Assembly (NCBI GenBank): GCA_950106755.1
Contig: OX467087.1
Location: 17,798,047-17,862,046, forward strand
Direction: 5' to 3'
DNA: 64,000 nucleotides
From: Climacium dendroides
Lineage: Eukaryota; Streptophyta; Bryopsida; Hypnales; Climaciaceae
The notes below the pieces were generated by a model. That model saw only the letters and a program-made list of their open reading frames with translations, was not told where the DNA came from and searched no databases. This document shows positions 1 to 11,310 of this stretch, in pieces. Position numbers and translations under genes: made by a program. How positions within the stretch are numbered: position 1 is the first letter of the stretch; each line of letters opens with the position of its first letter.

Positions 1-776
1 TGTAGGAGGGGGCCGGGAAGGTGCACTCATGCATCCAACAGTTCTTGAAAATGTGCCAATGGAGGCCAATGCTCGGAAAGAAGAGATCTTTGGCCCGGTC
101 GTTCTTTTGTACAAATACAGGTGAGTCTAAGTGCTTTACGATTTAGTGACATTCGTGCCATAAGACGAAATTACTATCTACTTCAAGGATTTGCCGGCGG
201 TGCTGCGATTGTAACAAACCTCACAATGTTGGCTTTTTGTATTACCTTGCCAGTGATTTCAAGGAAGCTGTGAAGGAGTGCAACAACACCCATTATGGAC
301 TTCAGTCGGGGATCTTCACCAAGGATTTGAACAAAGCCTTCTACGCTTTTGAACATATGGAGGTGAGTCTGTCGTCTACACGTTGTTCCTCCGTTGAGAT
401 AGGGCTGTAGAAGTCACTTGCCTCTTTGCATCGTAGTTCACACGATTAGGTGATATATTGTGATTAGAAGTGGAGAATCAATGTCAGTACAGCTTGTGTT
501 GCACAAAACACTGTTAAGCTTCGTGACTCTCGAGGATTATCTAGTCGATTGTGCAATCTCCTTGAGAGGCATTTTATGGACCATCGAATCTCATAAAAAT
601 TGTTGGACATCCAGGCTGGAGGGGTGATTCTCAATGATTCGCCTGCTCTACGCGTTGATAGTCAGCCCTACGGCGGCCTCAAAGACTCAGGGATCCAGCG
701 TGAGGGCGTGAAGTTCGCCATGGAGGACATGCTTGAAACCAAAGTTCTTGTCATGCGGAATGTTGGAGTCTTGTAA
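1..776 (+). CDS. ALDH21: aldehyde dehydrogenase, ALDH21-like, C-terminal part
   Basis: This is the 3' end of an NAD(P)+-dependent aldehyde dehydrogenase; its 5' part lies left of the window. Visible exons are 1-120, 254-362 and 615-776 (stop TAA 774-776); both introns are GT-AG and the frame is kept. The encoded piece has the family motif EEIFGPVV (cofactor-binding Glu), then NNTHYGLQSGIFTKD, then PYGGLKDSGIQREGVKFAMED near the C-terminus. The catalytic Cys and general-base Glu are upstream and not seen. The DSPALRVD...PYGGLKDSG...REGVKFAMEDM pattern differs from plant ALDH11 (non-phosphorylating GAPDH) and is closer to bacterial lactaldehyde/succinic-semialdehyde-type enzymes and ALDH21. ALDH21 is known from mosses, where it is linked to desiccation stress and has succinic semialdehyde activity. 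ALDH family membership is near certain; the ALDH21 assignment is from memory. Confidence 0.8.
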
Positions 777-2730
777 ACAAACACTTCATTTTCGCTCATG
801 CACCCAACTTTCGTACTTATTGCTTTCCCGAGTATCTTTAGAGTGCTTGAGGTTTTACTCGACTCCAGGTTCAGAAGGCTTTCTCGAGGCAACCCAGTTT
901 GCAATCTGAGTGGTTATCATCAAGTCGTAGTGTGCACTTGAGAAGAGAAACAGCTCTTGGCTTTGACGAGGAATTGTACATACAGTTGGAGGAGTTATTA
1001 CATATCAACTCTTGTATTGAAGTAGTAGAAGGAAATGAAACCAACGTAAGTTGCAAATAGACTTTACCGTATCTCGTTTTCATGCAAACTGTAATTGCAA
1101 TGATTTGATCTGGGCACTGTTGTTAATGCTTATTTCTTAAGAGAGTGTCATCGTTGCGAGGAGCAGGTGCTTTGAACGTGCAAAGTTTAATCTAACTTCG
1201 TAAGATCTGCGTCTCGACATCCTACCTCAAATGTCTGCACCATGGAGATGATTCTAAAACGCCATATCGTTTGGCTGCTTTTATAACACAGTGATCATAC
1301 ATAAACTGGGCAAGAGCACCGGAGTACTCAGATCCTTCTGATTTAACGAAATGATGAATGGAGGATTCACACCTCTGCGTGAGAGGTGCTCACCCTTTAT
1401 ACCTTGTTAAGAATGGCACCAGCCTCAATAGTGTCGACAACAAAATAGTCTGTTATGTTGCATTTAATCTACTGTTCATGTATTAAAAAAATGTTGTATT
1501 CTACAATACAAAATGTTTCTTGAAATGATTCTGGCGTTGTTTAGTGATTGTCTTCCATCATTGAATAACTTAAAATTATTTTGTAGAATATAGGAGAGAA
1601 TTTAGCATCAACTTTGGTTTTAGGGCCAGTTCACATTATGGCGGAAGGTTGAGAGTCCGTTGAGTTCCACCAATTAGATTTCAAGAATCCACACTAAATG
1701 GCATCAAGAATTGAGTCTCTTGACTCTTCACACTAGACGGCATAGTCTGAAGGTTGTTGCCCTCAAAACTACCATTATGGTAAAAAAATAATTAGATGGT
1801 AACAAAATCTCGACTATAGTTTAAGCTAGCTAGAAATGGAGATCCAATCTATAATTGAGAGTTTGTCAAATTTTTTTCCTTAAAAAATAAAAAATGTTAT
1901 TTGTCATTTGTTGTTTGTTGTTTGCTGTTTTTTGAGAGAAAAGGATTGAAGTTGAACAATATGATTTTGGACTTTAAACTTGGTCGTTAGGGGTTCTACA
2001 CTATGGTTGACTAAAGACTACAATTTCTATCATTTATTGTCCATTTCTTTGAACTCTTAACAAAAGTTTAGCCACTCACTCCCATGGCTTCCTTACTTGA
2101 ACAATCGTAGTGTGAAGGGGCCTGTAGAATCCTATATACAACAACATTCACAATATACAACATAGTTAGGGTTTGGTTGGAATGGTTTAAAATGTTTTGT
2201 CTTAAATATTTCCTTGTGGTTATAATTTTGTTAATAAAATAAATATTATTTGCTATTGTTGTAGTTGTTTGTAATGTAATGTTTAATTATATAGTGAAGT
2301 GTCTTAAAAATTCTTGGGCATAGAATTATGGTTGAACCATTGATTTTTGATACCTCTCCAATCCCAAACCTTATTCCAAGCTAATAAATTTGAAAAAAAT
2401 TCTTTCATTCTTGAGGATTTTTTGATCATTCAATATGTGCAAAGCATCTTCAAAATATCAATGAAAACTCAATATTGTTGCAACATTAATTGAAAGCAAC
2501 TATTTGTATGACTATTATATTATTGTGCTTTGAATTTGGCATTCAAATTTTCTTGTTGTAAATAAAATACAATACTTGAATTAGTGAAAACATTAGAATA
2601 ATCCTTTAACTCCTTGATCTTTTTAAATTAGTGCATATTTTGTATATATTAATGCATGTATGTACTATTTATTTGGCAAAGTTTTAACAAATTGGTTATA
2701 AAAGAAGGTCTTCTATAAAACTATTGTTCC
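777..2730. other. 3' flank of the ALDH gene and AT-rich spacer
   Basis: The first 300-400 bases are the likely 3' UTR. Beyond about 1,450 the sequence becomes very AT-rich. I see no gene and no clear repeat boundary. The short ORFs here lack codon structure or any recognisable motif. Confidence 0.6.
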
Positions 2731-5430
2731 ATAATGACTGCTTAAGAAACATTTAGGCTTGTTGTTAAAATAGCTAGGAATTGTTTAGATATTTTTGAGT
2801 ATTTGTTAACCTATGAATATTTATGAAATGTATTTGTAGATTATTCAAAGGACATTGGCCATATAGGCTAAATTCTAATTCCCTTCCTATTTCACAATAC
2901 AAAATTCAAAAGCATGAAAAGAAGGTAACAAAGTTTGAATTGGATGGGATACAATGGTACTCTAAATGGGGCATTATTGGGTTTTAAATACCAACATAGA
3001 AGAGACCTTTGAAAGCCTTAATTAATAAATTATATTTTTTAAATTTAAAGTACTATAAAATAAATTAATGAGTTGCAAAAAAATCAATGAAAAAGTCCAA
3101 GTAGGTGCACTTTGGAAAGAAAATTACATAAAAACAATCAAATTCATAAAAAAAATTGATAAAAAGTCATCCAACACATATTTGGAGGTGAGTTTAAGTT
3201 TCCTTGATCCAATTGGATCCTCAATCCACAATTGGATCAGGGAAACTTATGCCCGCCTCTATATGAGCTAGATGGGTGTTTGAAGCACGCGAGGGGATCG
3301 ATCCTTTGTCTCCAAGTTGAGATAGTTAGTCATCAACCAAGAGACCATCCGTGGGCTTCGATGTACTCGTCAGGATTAGAAAAATATACATGGAACAAAA
3401 ACTGTCACCCGAGTTGTCAGCTTGTGGTGGGTGTTCGCAATGTAGAATAAGCCCATAGCCACGAGGGATGTGAGGAGTGCTTGTGATACAAAAATGTGTA
3501 TCTTTAAGTTACTAAACATTTGGAAGGGTTAACCCTTTGGAACCTTAAATAGTAAAATTACAACTTACAATTCACTTTTCAACACTTTGAGCCAAAATTA
3601 AAGATTTAATATAACTCATCAAATCTTCAAGTAAGTGCCACATTTTCAAAAGAAACTTAAAAATCTATTTTTTGAAACATTTTCCTATCCCCTATCCTCT
3701 CTTTATTTTCAAGTCCAAGTTGCTCTTCAATGCCAAGCAAATTAAGGGGTGAATTAACCTTCTTTCTATGCCTCTTCTAGTTTTAGATGAAAGATATCTC
3801 CAAAGTAAAGTTATATTGAAGGATTCACAAAAAATCATATGAAGTCACAACATTCAAGCGATTCACTGTTTAGGTTCAAAAGTTGTTGCTTTGATCCAAA
3901 ATTTTATGTACTATATATATCATGCATTAAAGACATTACTAACAAAATAACCTAAATGTTTGTTTTTTGTTTTTTTAGAGCACTTTGAAAAATACTTCTT
4001 ACCATTGAAAAATTGATGGTCAATTGCTTATAGATTCTTCTTTAAAGGTAGAAATAAAGTCAATGAGGGAATATACAACATGAGAACGAATGCCATATAT
4101 ATAAACACACATTAGAGCATTGTGATAATTAATGTGTATTGTATTTTGAAATGTATTTGGGATCTCATAAGTCAAAAAAGTATCCTAAATTCTATTTCCA
4201 AACTCAATGAAATTTATTGATCACATTTGTATAAAACTTTTTTTGATATACAAGAATGCATTATAATTAAATGGAATGAATTTTGAACTAACATTTGTAT
4301 TTATTGATTGTTGATTGTGTCAATATTTTTCAAATTCATTGGTGTATACATAATAGAATGTTCGTCTAAAACCCTCTTCCTCCACCTCATTTTTATCATC
4401 AATCCACCCTTTCCAATAGAATTTCTTCTCTCTTTTTATCCTTAATTCCAATTCCTTCATAATTAGTACAAGTTTATGTTTTACTTTTTGAAAAAGTATT
4501 GTACAATTACTTAAAGTTTGTTGAAGTATTGTATTTCTACATTCATCCATCTTTAGAACCCAAGAACACTTTTCAATCATATTTAGACACTTTTCATTCA
4601 AAATTTGGTGACTTCATCTATATTTAACATACAAATGGAATTCTTTTGGTTAAAACCTAAAAGAGACTACTTTATCTAGCAAGTAGAGATATATTTTCAA
4701 TTGGTGCAACTTGACCCTCGGTGATGCCAAAAAAAATAAAGTTGGTGGTTGGCCTTTTCTTTATATGGAAGGTATTTTTTATTTCATTTTTTTGTAGCAA
4801 GACAAATAGATGTTGAAGGGTGTCTATTCTTAATTATTTTTCTATGATGAAAGGGATAATTATTTCAATTGAATTTTTTTAGACTAAAGTTCTTACTTGG
4901 ATGCTTGGATAGGCTTAAATATTTTATTACAATGGTCTCTCATAATACAACAATATAAAAGGGCCCTAGATGATGGCTTAAGCTTAAGAAATTATTACTT
5001 TTGATAATTCATCCTAGTACCTTCCAAGAGAACTATGATTGGTATACCTAATAGACCAATTATACCCATGTGGGGAATTTCATTGAAATGGCACCATTCT
5101 CCAACTTTGGTAGTTTTTACAATTCAAATAAGGTGGTTTAGAATGTACACCTATCTTAAATGTTTGTACCATAAATGTTTAAAATCTATACCTATCCTAT
5201 TTGGAACTTTTACAATTTAGACCACATGGTTTGAAATCTATACCAATTCTAGATTTTTTAAATCTATACCAATCCTAAAAAGCACCTTTATAGTTTAGAT
5301 TGGGCGGTTTGAAAATGGCATATAGAATATGCCATTTTAATAAAATTCCCTATCCATATAAAGTCAAATCTTCAATCAAACCAAATATTAGAATTATAGA
5401 ATAAAGAATTTAAAGATGAAAAGATGAAAA
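2731..5430 (+). repeat. Family A dispersed repeat, longest uninterrupted copy
   Basis: A roughly 2.7-kb AT-rich, non-coding element. It is recognised because long blocks recur in the same order at 14,860-15,725, 16,131-18,120 and 48,145-49,990 (same strand), and at 27,815-31,020 and 31,070-32,165 (opposite strand). Landmarks are the block around 2,745-3,050 ending in a 'tggtactctaaatggg' motif, the tRNA-like module at 3,280-3,360, and the end block 4,900-5,430, which matches 27,815-27,999 plus 28,955-29,110 on the other strand. No transposase, reverse transcriptase or long ORF is present. The outer limits are estimates, good to about 50-100 bases. Confidence 0.75.
3280..3360 (-). other. tRNA-like module inside Family A
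   Basis: Read on the minus strand, GAAGC and GCTTC can pair at the two ends of a segment of about 78 nt. Inside are a TGGTCTCTTGG stretch resembling a Pol III A box and, about 35 nt later, GGATCGATCC resembling a B box. It does not fold as an intact tRNA. The same module occurs at 16,630-16,720, 15,180-15,270 (degenerate), 30,455-30,535 and 31,610-31,686. A SINE-like origin is an inference. Confidence 0.45.
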
Positions 5431-6746
5431 CCTATAGGAAATTTATATTTTTGCTCCTCGAAGTTATGATTCAAATTATAATATCTTTTAGTTGTAGGGA
5501 AGTTTGGCCACTCCATAATCAATCTCTCAATTGAGGTTGAAGATGGTACACAAAGTGACTTCATTCCCTAATTCTAGCCCCTTCTTAAATCTTACCCTAT
5601 AGATCCTAGTCTAAAATGTATTGCTTCTATTCATAAAAGCCTAACTAGGCTTGTTTTTAGGTACTTCTATTTTCAGCAGTTTAAAAATTCATTATTCATC
5701 CATCCAATATTTGAAAAATGCTTAAGAAAGGAATCTAAAATCTTCTTTTGACCTTCAACAAGATCCAATAAAAAATTTAGGCAATTTAATAATAGGAATA
5801 GTGCTCAATTGTTTAGGAATATTTATTGTAGCTGAGTGTCATATTATGGTATTAAGGTCATATAGTAACTTAATCCCTATAGTTTTTTAGGATAAGAAAT
5901 TAGGAAATTTTCCAAAACAACACATTTTAAAAATAGGTTTGTAAATCAAAATGTATCCATTTTTTCGACTTTTTAACCTTAGGATCTTATTCTTGACTAG
6001 TACAAGGTTCTTGCCTAAATAAATTTAGGTCCTAAAATAAAGTGTGTGAGAGATATGATCAAACAAAGAGTAAAAAACAAATGTTTGCATAGTGTTGCCT
6101 AAGCTTTTGAGTCCCATAACTCAAGTTCTACTTTGCAAAATGATCTAAAAACTTCAAGTTTGAGTAAAGATTCAAGTTAGAAAGAAATATGCAAATTTTC
6201 AAAGCAAAATAATGTTGTGTTCCACCTATCCAAATTCAAAGTCAAAACAAAATAAAACTATATAACTTCTAAACCAACCATTTGATCTTTGTTAAAATTA
6301 AAATCCATAGATGATCATTTCATTTTTCAATCTTAAAAAAGAGATGAGAGAAAAAAATTTAAAATTGGATACTTCATTTTGGATGCTCCAAACACCCAAA
6401 AACATGTTGAATTTCAAAGAAATTTAGGGATTAGGTTACTACAGTTTTGAGACTCTTTTGAGTTACATATGAATGTACAATGTTGCACAATATGACAAGA
6501 GAGTTGGTCCATAAATTCCTTTTATTCCTTTTAAATGGCTTAAATATGGGATACAGGTTTGCTAGTAAGTAGTGATCTATGAGAGATTCATTTGCAAATT
6601 CTAGTTTAGCCCTCATTATTTATGGAGAGCACTAAATAAATATTTTTGTTTAAGAATACCACCATTAGAAGTGTATAAAAAACTTGCATGGGGCAATTAT
6701 TAAAGAGGGTTAGTGTTTAGAAAATAGTTGTTTGGTCATTTATAGT
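5431..6746. other. AT-rich spacer without genes
   Basis: I find no exon-like sequence, RNA gene or strong repeat boundary here. Composition matches the surrounding repeat territory, so it may hold repeats too degenerate to see by eye. Confidence 0.5.
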
Positions 6747-6750
6747 TTAA

Positions 6751-6967
6751 TCCTAGAAGGATGCCTTGGACACTAAGTGTCTAATGGATGGCAAAGAATC
6801 CTTTTATGTAAGAATTGTATATTTTTATTGTTAGAATTTTGTACAGAAAGGGAAGGTCTTGCACAATAGTTTGACCTTCAATGAATGCTCTTGAACTTTT
6901 TTAAGCAAGTAATTCACACAATACCAAAAAAGATGATTTTGTCAATGACCAACATATCTTCTTAGGG
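6751..6967 (+). mobile_element. Family E short TTAA-flanked element (217 bp)
   Basis: The element lies between TTAA at 6,747-6,750 and TTAA at 6,968-6,971. Its left end reads TCCTAGAAGGATG; the reverse complement of its right end reads CCCTAAGAAGATATG. Its core recurs at 47,945-48,143 (same strand) and 57,309-57,529 (opposite strand), also between TTAA sites, and in degenerate form near 24,740-24,870 and 42,731-42,960. It has no ORF, so it would be non-autonomous. Confidence 0.55.
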
Positions 6968-6971
6968 TTAA

Positions 6972-8498
6972 TACACTTCTAATGCAATGTTATAATTAAC
7001 CCTTAAGTGCTCCGGTATCCACATTTGAAATGATGAATGAAGGTTTTTAGGGCACTATTTTGTCCAATTAACTTTTCATTCATTCAAAACACACACTTAA
7101 ATGGACTTTGTGGTGGTATTCTTGAATTCTAATTCTATATAAAAAATTAAAAGAAAATTCATCAATGGAGATGCCCTAAAGAAAGGTACAAAATTAGAAT
7201 TACTAATTATATATACATATACAAATATGAAAATTAGAACAATAGAATAATATTTTGGCCTACACTAAATTAAATATATTACAAGTCATGTCATTTGTAA
7301 ACTAGTGTCACACAAACTCCTAACATGATAAATCAAGGTATTGATCAACTCATCAAAAGAAAACCTATAGATGTGGTTGACATAGCTCTAAATAGCAAGA
7401 TTGTATAAGCATCAAATCTATACATAAACCCTGAAAACGATGCTCAAGACACAAAGTGTCTAATGGATGACTTTCTTTGTTACCAAAAAACAAAGAATGC
7501 ACCTATTGGTCCAAAAATTGAATCATATTTGAGTGAGTGCCTATCACCAAGGCAACGTCCTTGCAGGGTTAAATATTGAACACATCTATTTTCTTCCAAG
7601 TGCATAATAAGTACAATCACGCTGCTTCTTCCAATTTTCCACAATTCCACAATAATAGTTCTGCACAACAAGAGAACCTCATCAGCAATTCAGCAATAAG
7701 ATACATAGCTCCTGTGATATACAAGCAAGGGAAGTGCTCAGTGAGAAAATCACACTAATGCCAAGTCCCAATTTCATGACAAGGGCACCTCCCAATAATA
7801 ACACTAACATTAAGTTGGAAATTATGTAAATTTGTGAGGCGCACTAAGATGGAAGTTCACAATATTCTCGGTAAAATCAATATGATGTGATCTACATTAG
7901 TTTCATACTACCACAAATATTGTGAATGTCATCCAACTTTCATCTAAGATTCTTCTAAATGTTCACACTATTCAACCACATGCATCTAGCATGCATACAA
8001 ATTAGTGTGAGGATCTTGCCCTATTCAAACTCTCTTATTACTTGAATTAAGTTTAAGTACTCAAAAAGAGGATTATAATCCTGAACCCTTCTCTTCAGAT
8101 AAGAACACTCGTGATTTAGAAGGAAGACTGGATACTATGTACTAGATATGCCAAGCAATGGAAGGCCCAAGTCGGTTTGTAAATATAACCCTCTCCTTCC
8201 AATTACATCAAGTCCATTACATCCTAGAGATCTACAACTCTCTCAAAAACTGTAACAATCAAAAGGGTTGCACTTGCAAGGTGAGCTCTAGGTAGATGCA
8301 CATAGCATAAACTACCCCATGCATTGGAGTTGTGTAGGCTTGCCAATTCCCATGGTCAATCACAACTCTTGCAAACCGTAAAGTACCTTTACCAATTATG
8401 ACTCTAACCACTTTTTTTTCCAACCTCACTGCACCATGTGGCAAATGAAAGTGACTAAGAGAGAGTTATGTCCAATAACCTTCTCAAGCCTCCAGACT
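6972..8498. other. Spacer and TAF7 3' flank
   Basis: No gene seen. The part next to 8,498 would include the TAF7 3' UTR. Short ORFs here overlap on both strands and show no conserved motif. Confidence 0.5.
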
Positions 8499-10841
8499 CT
8501 AGTCGTCCTCGTCTTCTTCTTCCATGGGGTCATCAAAGTCATCATCCCCATCGCCCATAGGCTCCTCAGTAGTAGCAGCAGGAGGAGCTGCGGCGTCGCC
8601 AGCCTTGGCCTTTTTGGAGGCAGCGGCAGTGCGAGGGGCAGGTTTCTCAGCCTCAGTGCCATCGTTTGCATCTTCCTCTTGCTCCACAACCTCCACATGT
8701 GGCTATCAATCAAGGAGCACTGCAAGACTTCCTCAGAATTGAAACATGACTCAAGAAAAACACTAGTGTAATCAGAAAGCAGAAAACCACTCGGACCTCT
8801 GTAATACGACAACCTCTAAAACAATAGTCTGGAATACAATAGTCTGGAATACAGGTAAAACCTCTGTTAGTGCATCCTCTCGTATAGCATAATATGCAAT
8901 AAGAGAGTTTGTAGAAGTATAGCATAATATGCAATAAGAGAGTTTGTAGAAAGTAGGTGGGACTGTGCGTGATTCAAGATGGAAGGCTGAATTAAATATT
9001 TACAGTATTTGTGGCCTCTCTAAATGCATAAACCTCTCTTGGTGCATAGTCCCGACACCATGCACTAAGAGAGGTTCTACCTGTATCTCACATACTAGTC
9101 TCACCATCATCACACTATCATCAACTGTAGCACACTTATAAAACATTCAAAGTATGTGTTATCTTTGCCAATGCCTCTCAGATCTCTTAAAATGTTACCT
9201 CTAGAGCAACATTCTGGAATATCTTGCATAAATTGCCAAGACATTACAATGACATAGTTCGAAAGCATGCTACAGTCACGTAATTAAGAAATTACGTGAC
9301 TGTAGCATGCTTTCGAACTATGTCATTGTAATGTTTCTGGGATCATAGCCAGTTAGATTTAAAGATGCCAGGGTGTAGCTTCAAGTTCAATCGGACCTGT
9401 GAAAACGGATCATTATAAAAGGCCAGTAAAACACGGGCTCCGAGAAACCGTTAGCATGAACAAAACAAAACCCAGCCTACACGATTTCTTTATATGATGT
9501 AAGGAATGAGTAAAAGGATATCGACATCACGAGCAGTTCCGCCAGCCATGATACTTTGCAGATCATTCTCCACTTGTTGAACCAAGTCTGGCTGTACCCC
9601 AACAACCACACAACATCACTATGATAGAAGCTCAATATCTTTAAATCCAGTTCTCAAAACATAAGTTTCAAATGCAAAACTTACAGCAAGTGCGCCCACT
9701 CATACCTCTTTTATAATCTTCTCTAAAAACTACATTCCGGAATCTACACGACACTGGTCGCACTATCATTGACAGGACCACACTTGTCACATGTTCAAAC
9801 TATGTCATGGTTTTATATTTTTTGGAGCCCAGGCAGTCAGATTAACAAGGTCAGGGTTTGGATTTTCAACCCTTGGTGACATCTTGAGGCAAAATCAACT
9901 TAGTTTCAAAAACAAAAATTGTACTAATAAACATTCGGTTAAGTCATGTTATGAACAAAGGCTTGAACTCACATTGATATCTGGTTCACGACGGAAACGA
10001 CGCCGCCGGGCATCACGCATGGCTGGAGTCAACCCATGCCTGTATTCTAGCCCCTCTACTGGAGCTGCATCTCCTTCCTGCACCATAATCATCTGCAAAG
10101 CATACACGCAACTTTAGGTGAGTCTTTCAAGACCTTCCCATATGCACAACACTCACAAGCTGAAAATGAGGGCCAGCAATACAAGAGATTGAACCTAACC
10201 CCTAAAAAATTATATGATCAGGTTATACTGTTATCTGAATTGTAATCTCTATATGCACCTGCCCAATGTCCGCTGTTTTGATGAGCACATTGTCGTCGTA
10301 GGTCTTGTATGATTCGAGGACGCAAGGCAAATCCAGCAGCGATGCTTTGAAACGGTCCTCTCCTATTGTAAACGTCCCCGACCTCGCATCTAAACAGTCC
10401 AATAATTCTTTAGAAAAGTTCGAGGTCTTTCAAAGCAGCTGTGTCATGCAAAGAAGGCTAAAGCTTCTCGTTCTTCAATTGTGCATAATTTCCAACAGAA
10501 GAACAGTCCATTCGGAAGTAAAATTAGTATAAGAAAACTATAGAATGCACTAATAATCTAAAGGAATGTGTTACCAACCGAAATCGAATTAAACAAGCCC
10601 TAAAATCGCACTTATACAAAAGGACGACGATGAGCTAGGGGACAAATTGTAGCTGCATTAAGCTGTGTGAAGGACGGAAGTTTTAGGCGGTTTAGGTTTC
10701 TGGAGCTGCAGTGAAAAGGAGCTGACCTTGGAAGGCAAGGTCGAGAAACTCATCGCTGGCGCTGGCAGGATTTTCGTTCAAAATTCGTTCCAGACGATCG
10801 GCGACAGATTGCGGCACTCGCAAAATAAAATGCTCTTCCAT
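8499..10841 (-). CDS. TAF7: TFIID subunit 7 (TAF7 / TAFII55)
   Basis: TAF7 is a TFIID component that binds TAF1 and modulates its activity at RNA polymerase II promoters in the nucleus. Five exons on the minus strand: 10841-10727, 10389-10259, 10092-9973, 9591-9522 and 8698-8499 (stop TAG). They join to 211 aa, close to the roughly 200 aa of other plant TAF7 proteins. The N-terminus MEEHFILRVPQ is the conserved TAF7 start, which fixes the ATG at 10,841. Conserved blocks follow: LLDLPCVLESYKTYDDNVL, KTADIGQMIMVQE, and YRHGLTPAMRDARRRRFRRE, then the helix PDLVQQVENDL. The tail, about residues 145-211, is acidic and Ala/Glu/Asp-rich, as in relatives. Introns 1-3 are GT-AG; intron 4 appears to be AT-AC (separate entry). 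The gene diverges from RPB10 across a short promoter. Identity is very secure; the fourth junction is inferred from frame and U12 signals. Confidence 0.93.
8883..8952. repeat. Two 35-bp direct repeats in TAF7 intron 4
   Basis: The 35-bp unit at 8,883-8,917 is repeated almost exactly at 8,918-8,952. A 16-bp direct duplication also sits at about 8,820-8,851. Confidence 0.8.
9241..9334. repeat. Perfect 45-bp inverted repeat (hairpin) in TAF7 intron 4
   Basis: Bases 9,241-9,285 and 9,290-9,334 are exact reverse complements over all 45 positions, separated by a 4-base loop. It lies within the U12 intron, so the transcript could form a long perfect hairpin. No short target-site duplication is evident at its edges. 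It could be a young foldback element, a local inverted duplication, or a small-RNA precursor. Confidence 0.95.
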
Positions 10842-11310
10842 CTTCAAAATCACTCGAATTTTTGTTTCAGTCACTCTCCTAACCCTTGCAAGCGAATTAC
10901 ATGGCCTTCGCCTTGTTACAATTGAGCAGAAACTCTCAAGCCCTTTCAGAAAACCAAAACATTCTCAAAAAAATTCATACAAACGCTGTCCGGGATGTCG
11001 TTCTTCGATCTCCAAGGAAGCCGCTCTTAAAAGAGCAAAACATTCTATTTCACTAAAATAAGGGGGGAAATCAAAAAGCCTCTCCAAGTGAATCAAAATG
11101 TAAAGGTCTCACTTGTGCTCCACGGAACCCTAGTCAGCGTGGACCCGAAACCTTGACTGAACCCCAAACCCTAAATATGAACTTCAGCCAAGAAACATAG
11201 CATTTCATAAACTACCGCTGTCTGTCTTGTGCAGTGCTCTGCTCCGCTTTCAGTTGACTGAAAAATTGCAAAGCGGATTGAGGCGAGTGTCAGTTTTGTG
11301 TTTTTGCAAA
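10842..11310. promoter_or_regulatory. Divergent promoter of TAF7 and RPB10
   Basis: Only 469 bases separate the two start codons, so the transcripts diverge from one region. It contains a telo-box AAACCCTAA at 11,166-11,174 and a related GAACCCTAG near 11,126. Telo-boxes are common in plant promoters of translation and transcription genes. Coregulation is inferred from arrangement, not shown. Confidence 0.6.

Larger units (their letters stand above)
8699..9521 (-). other. U12-type AT-AC intron of TAF7 (intron 4)
   Basis: On the gene strand exon 4 ends GATGTCG and the intron begins ATATCCTTTT, a perfect match to the U12 AT-AC donor. The intron ends TCCTTGAT-TGATAGCCAC. TCCTTGAT is a good U12 branch site, its A lies about 11 nt before the AC end, and no polypyrimidine tract is needed. 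Joining G to AT restores a Asp codon and the acidic C-terminal frame. A GT-AG alternative (GAT/GTCGAT with TAG/CCACAT) also keeps frame but has a very weak donor. Confidence 0.85.

Noticed and set aside
3280..3360. Functional tRNA gene
   Set aside because: D, anticodon and T stems do not form well, and the module varies between repeat copies.
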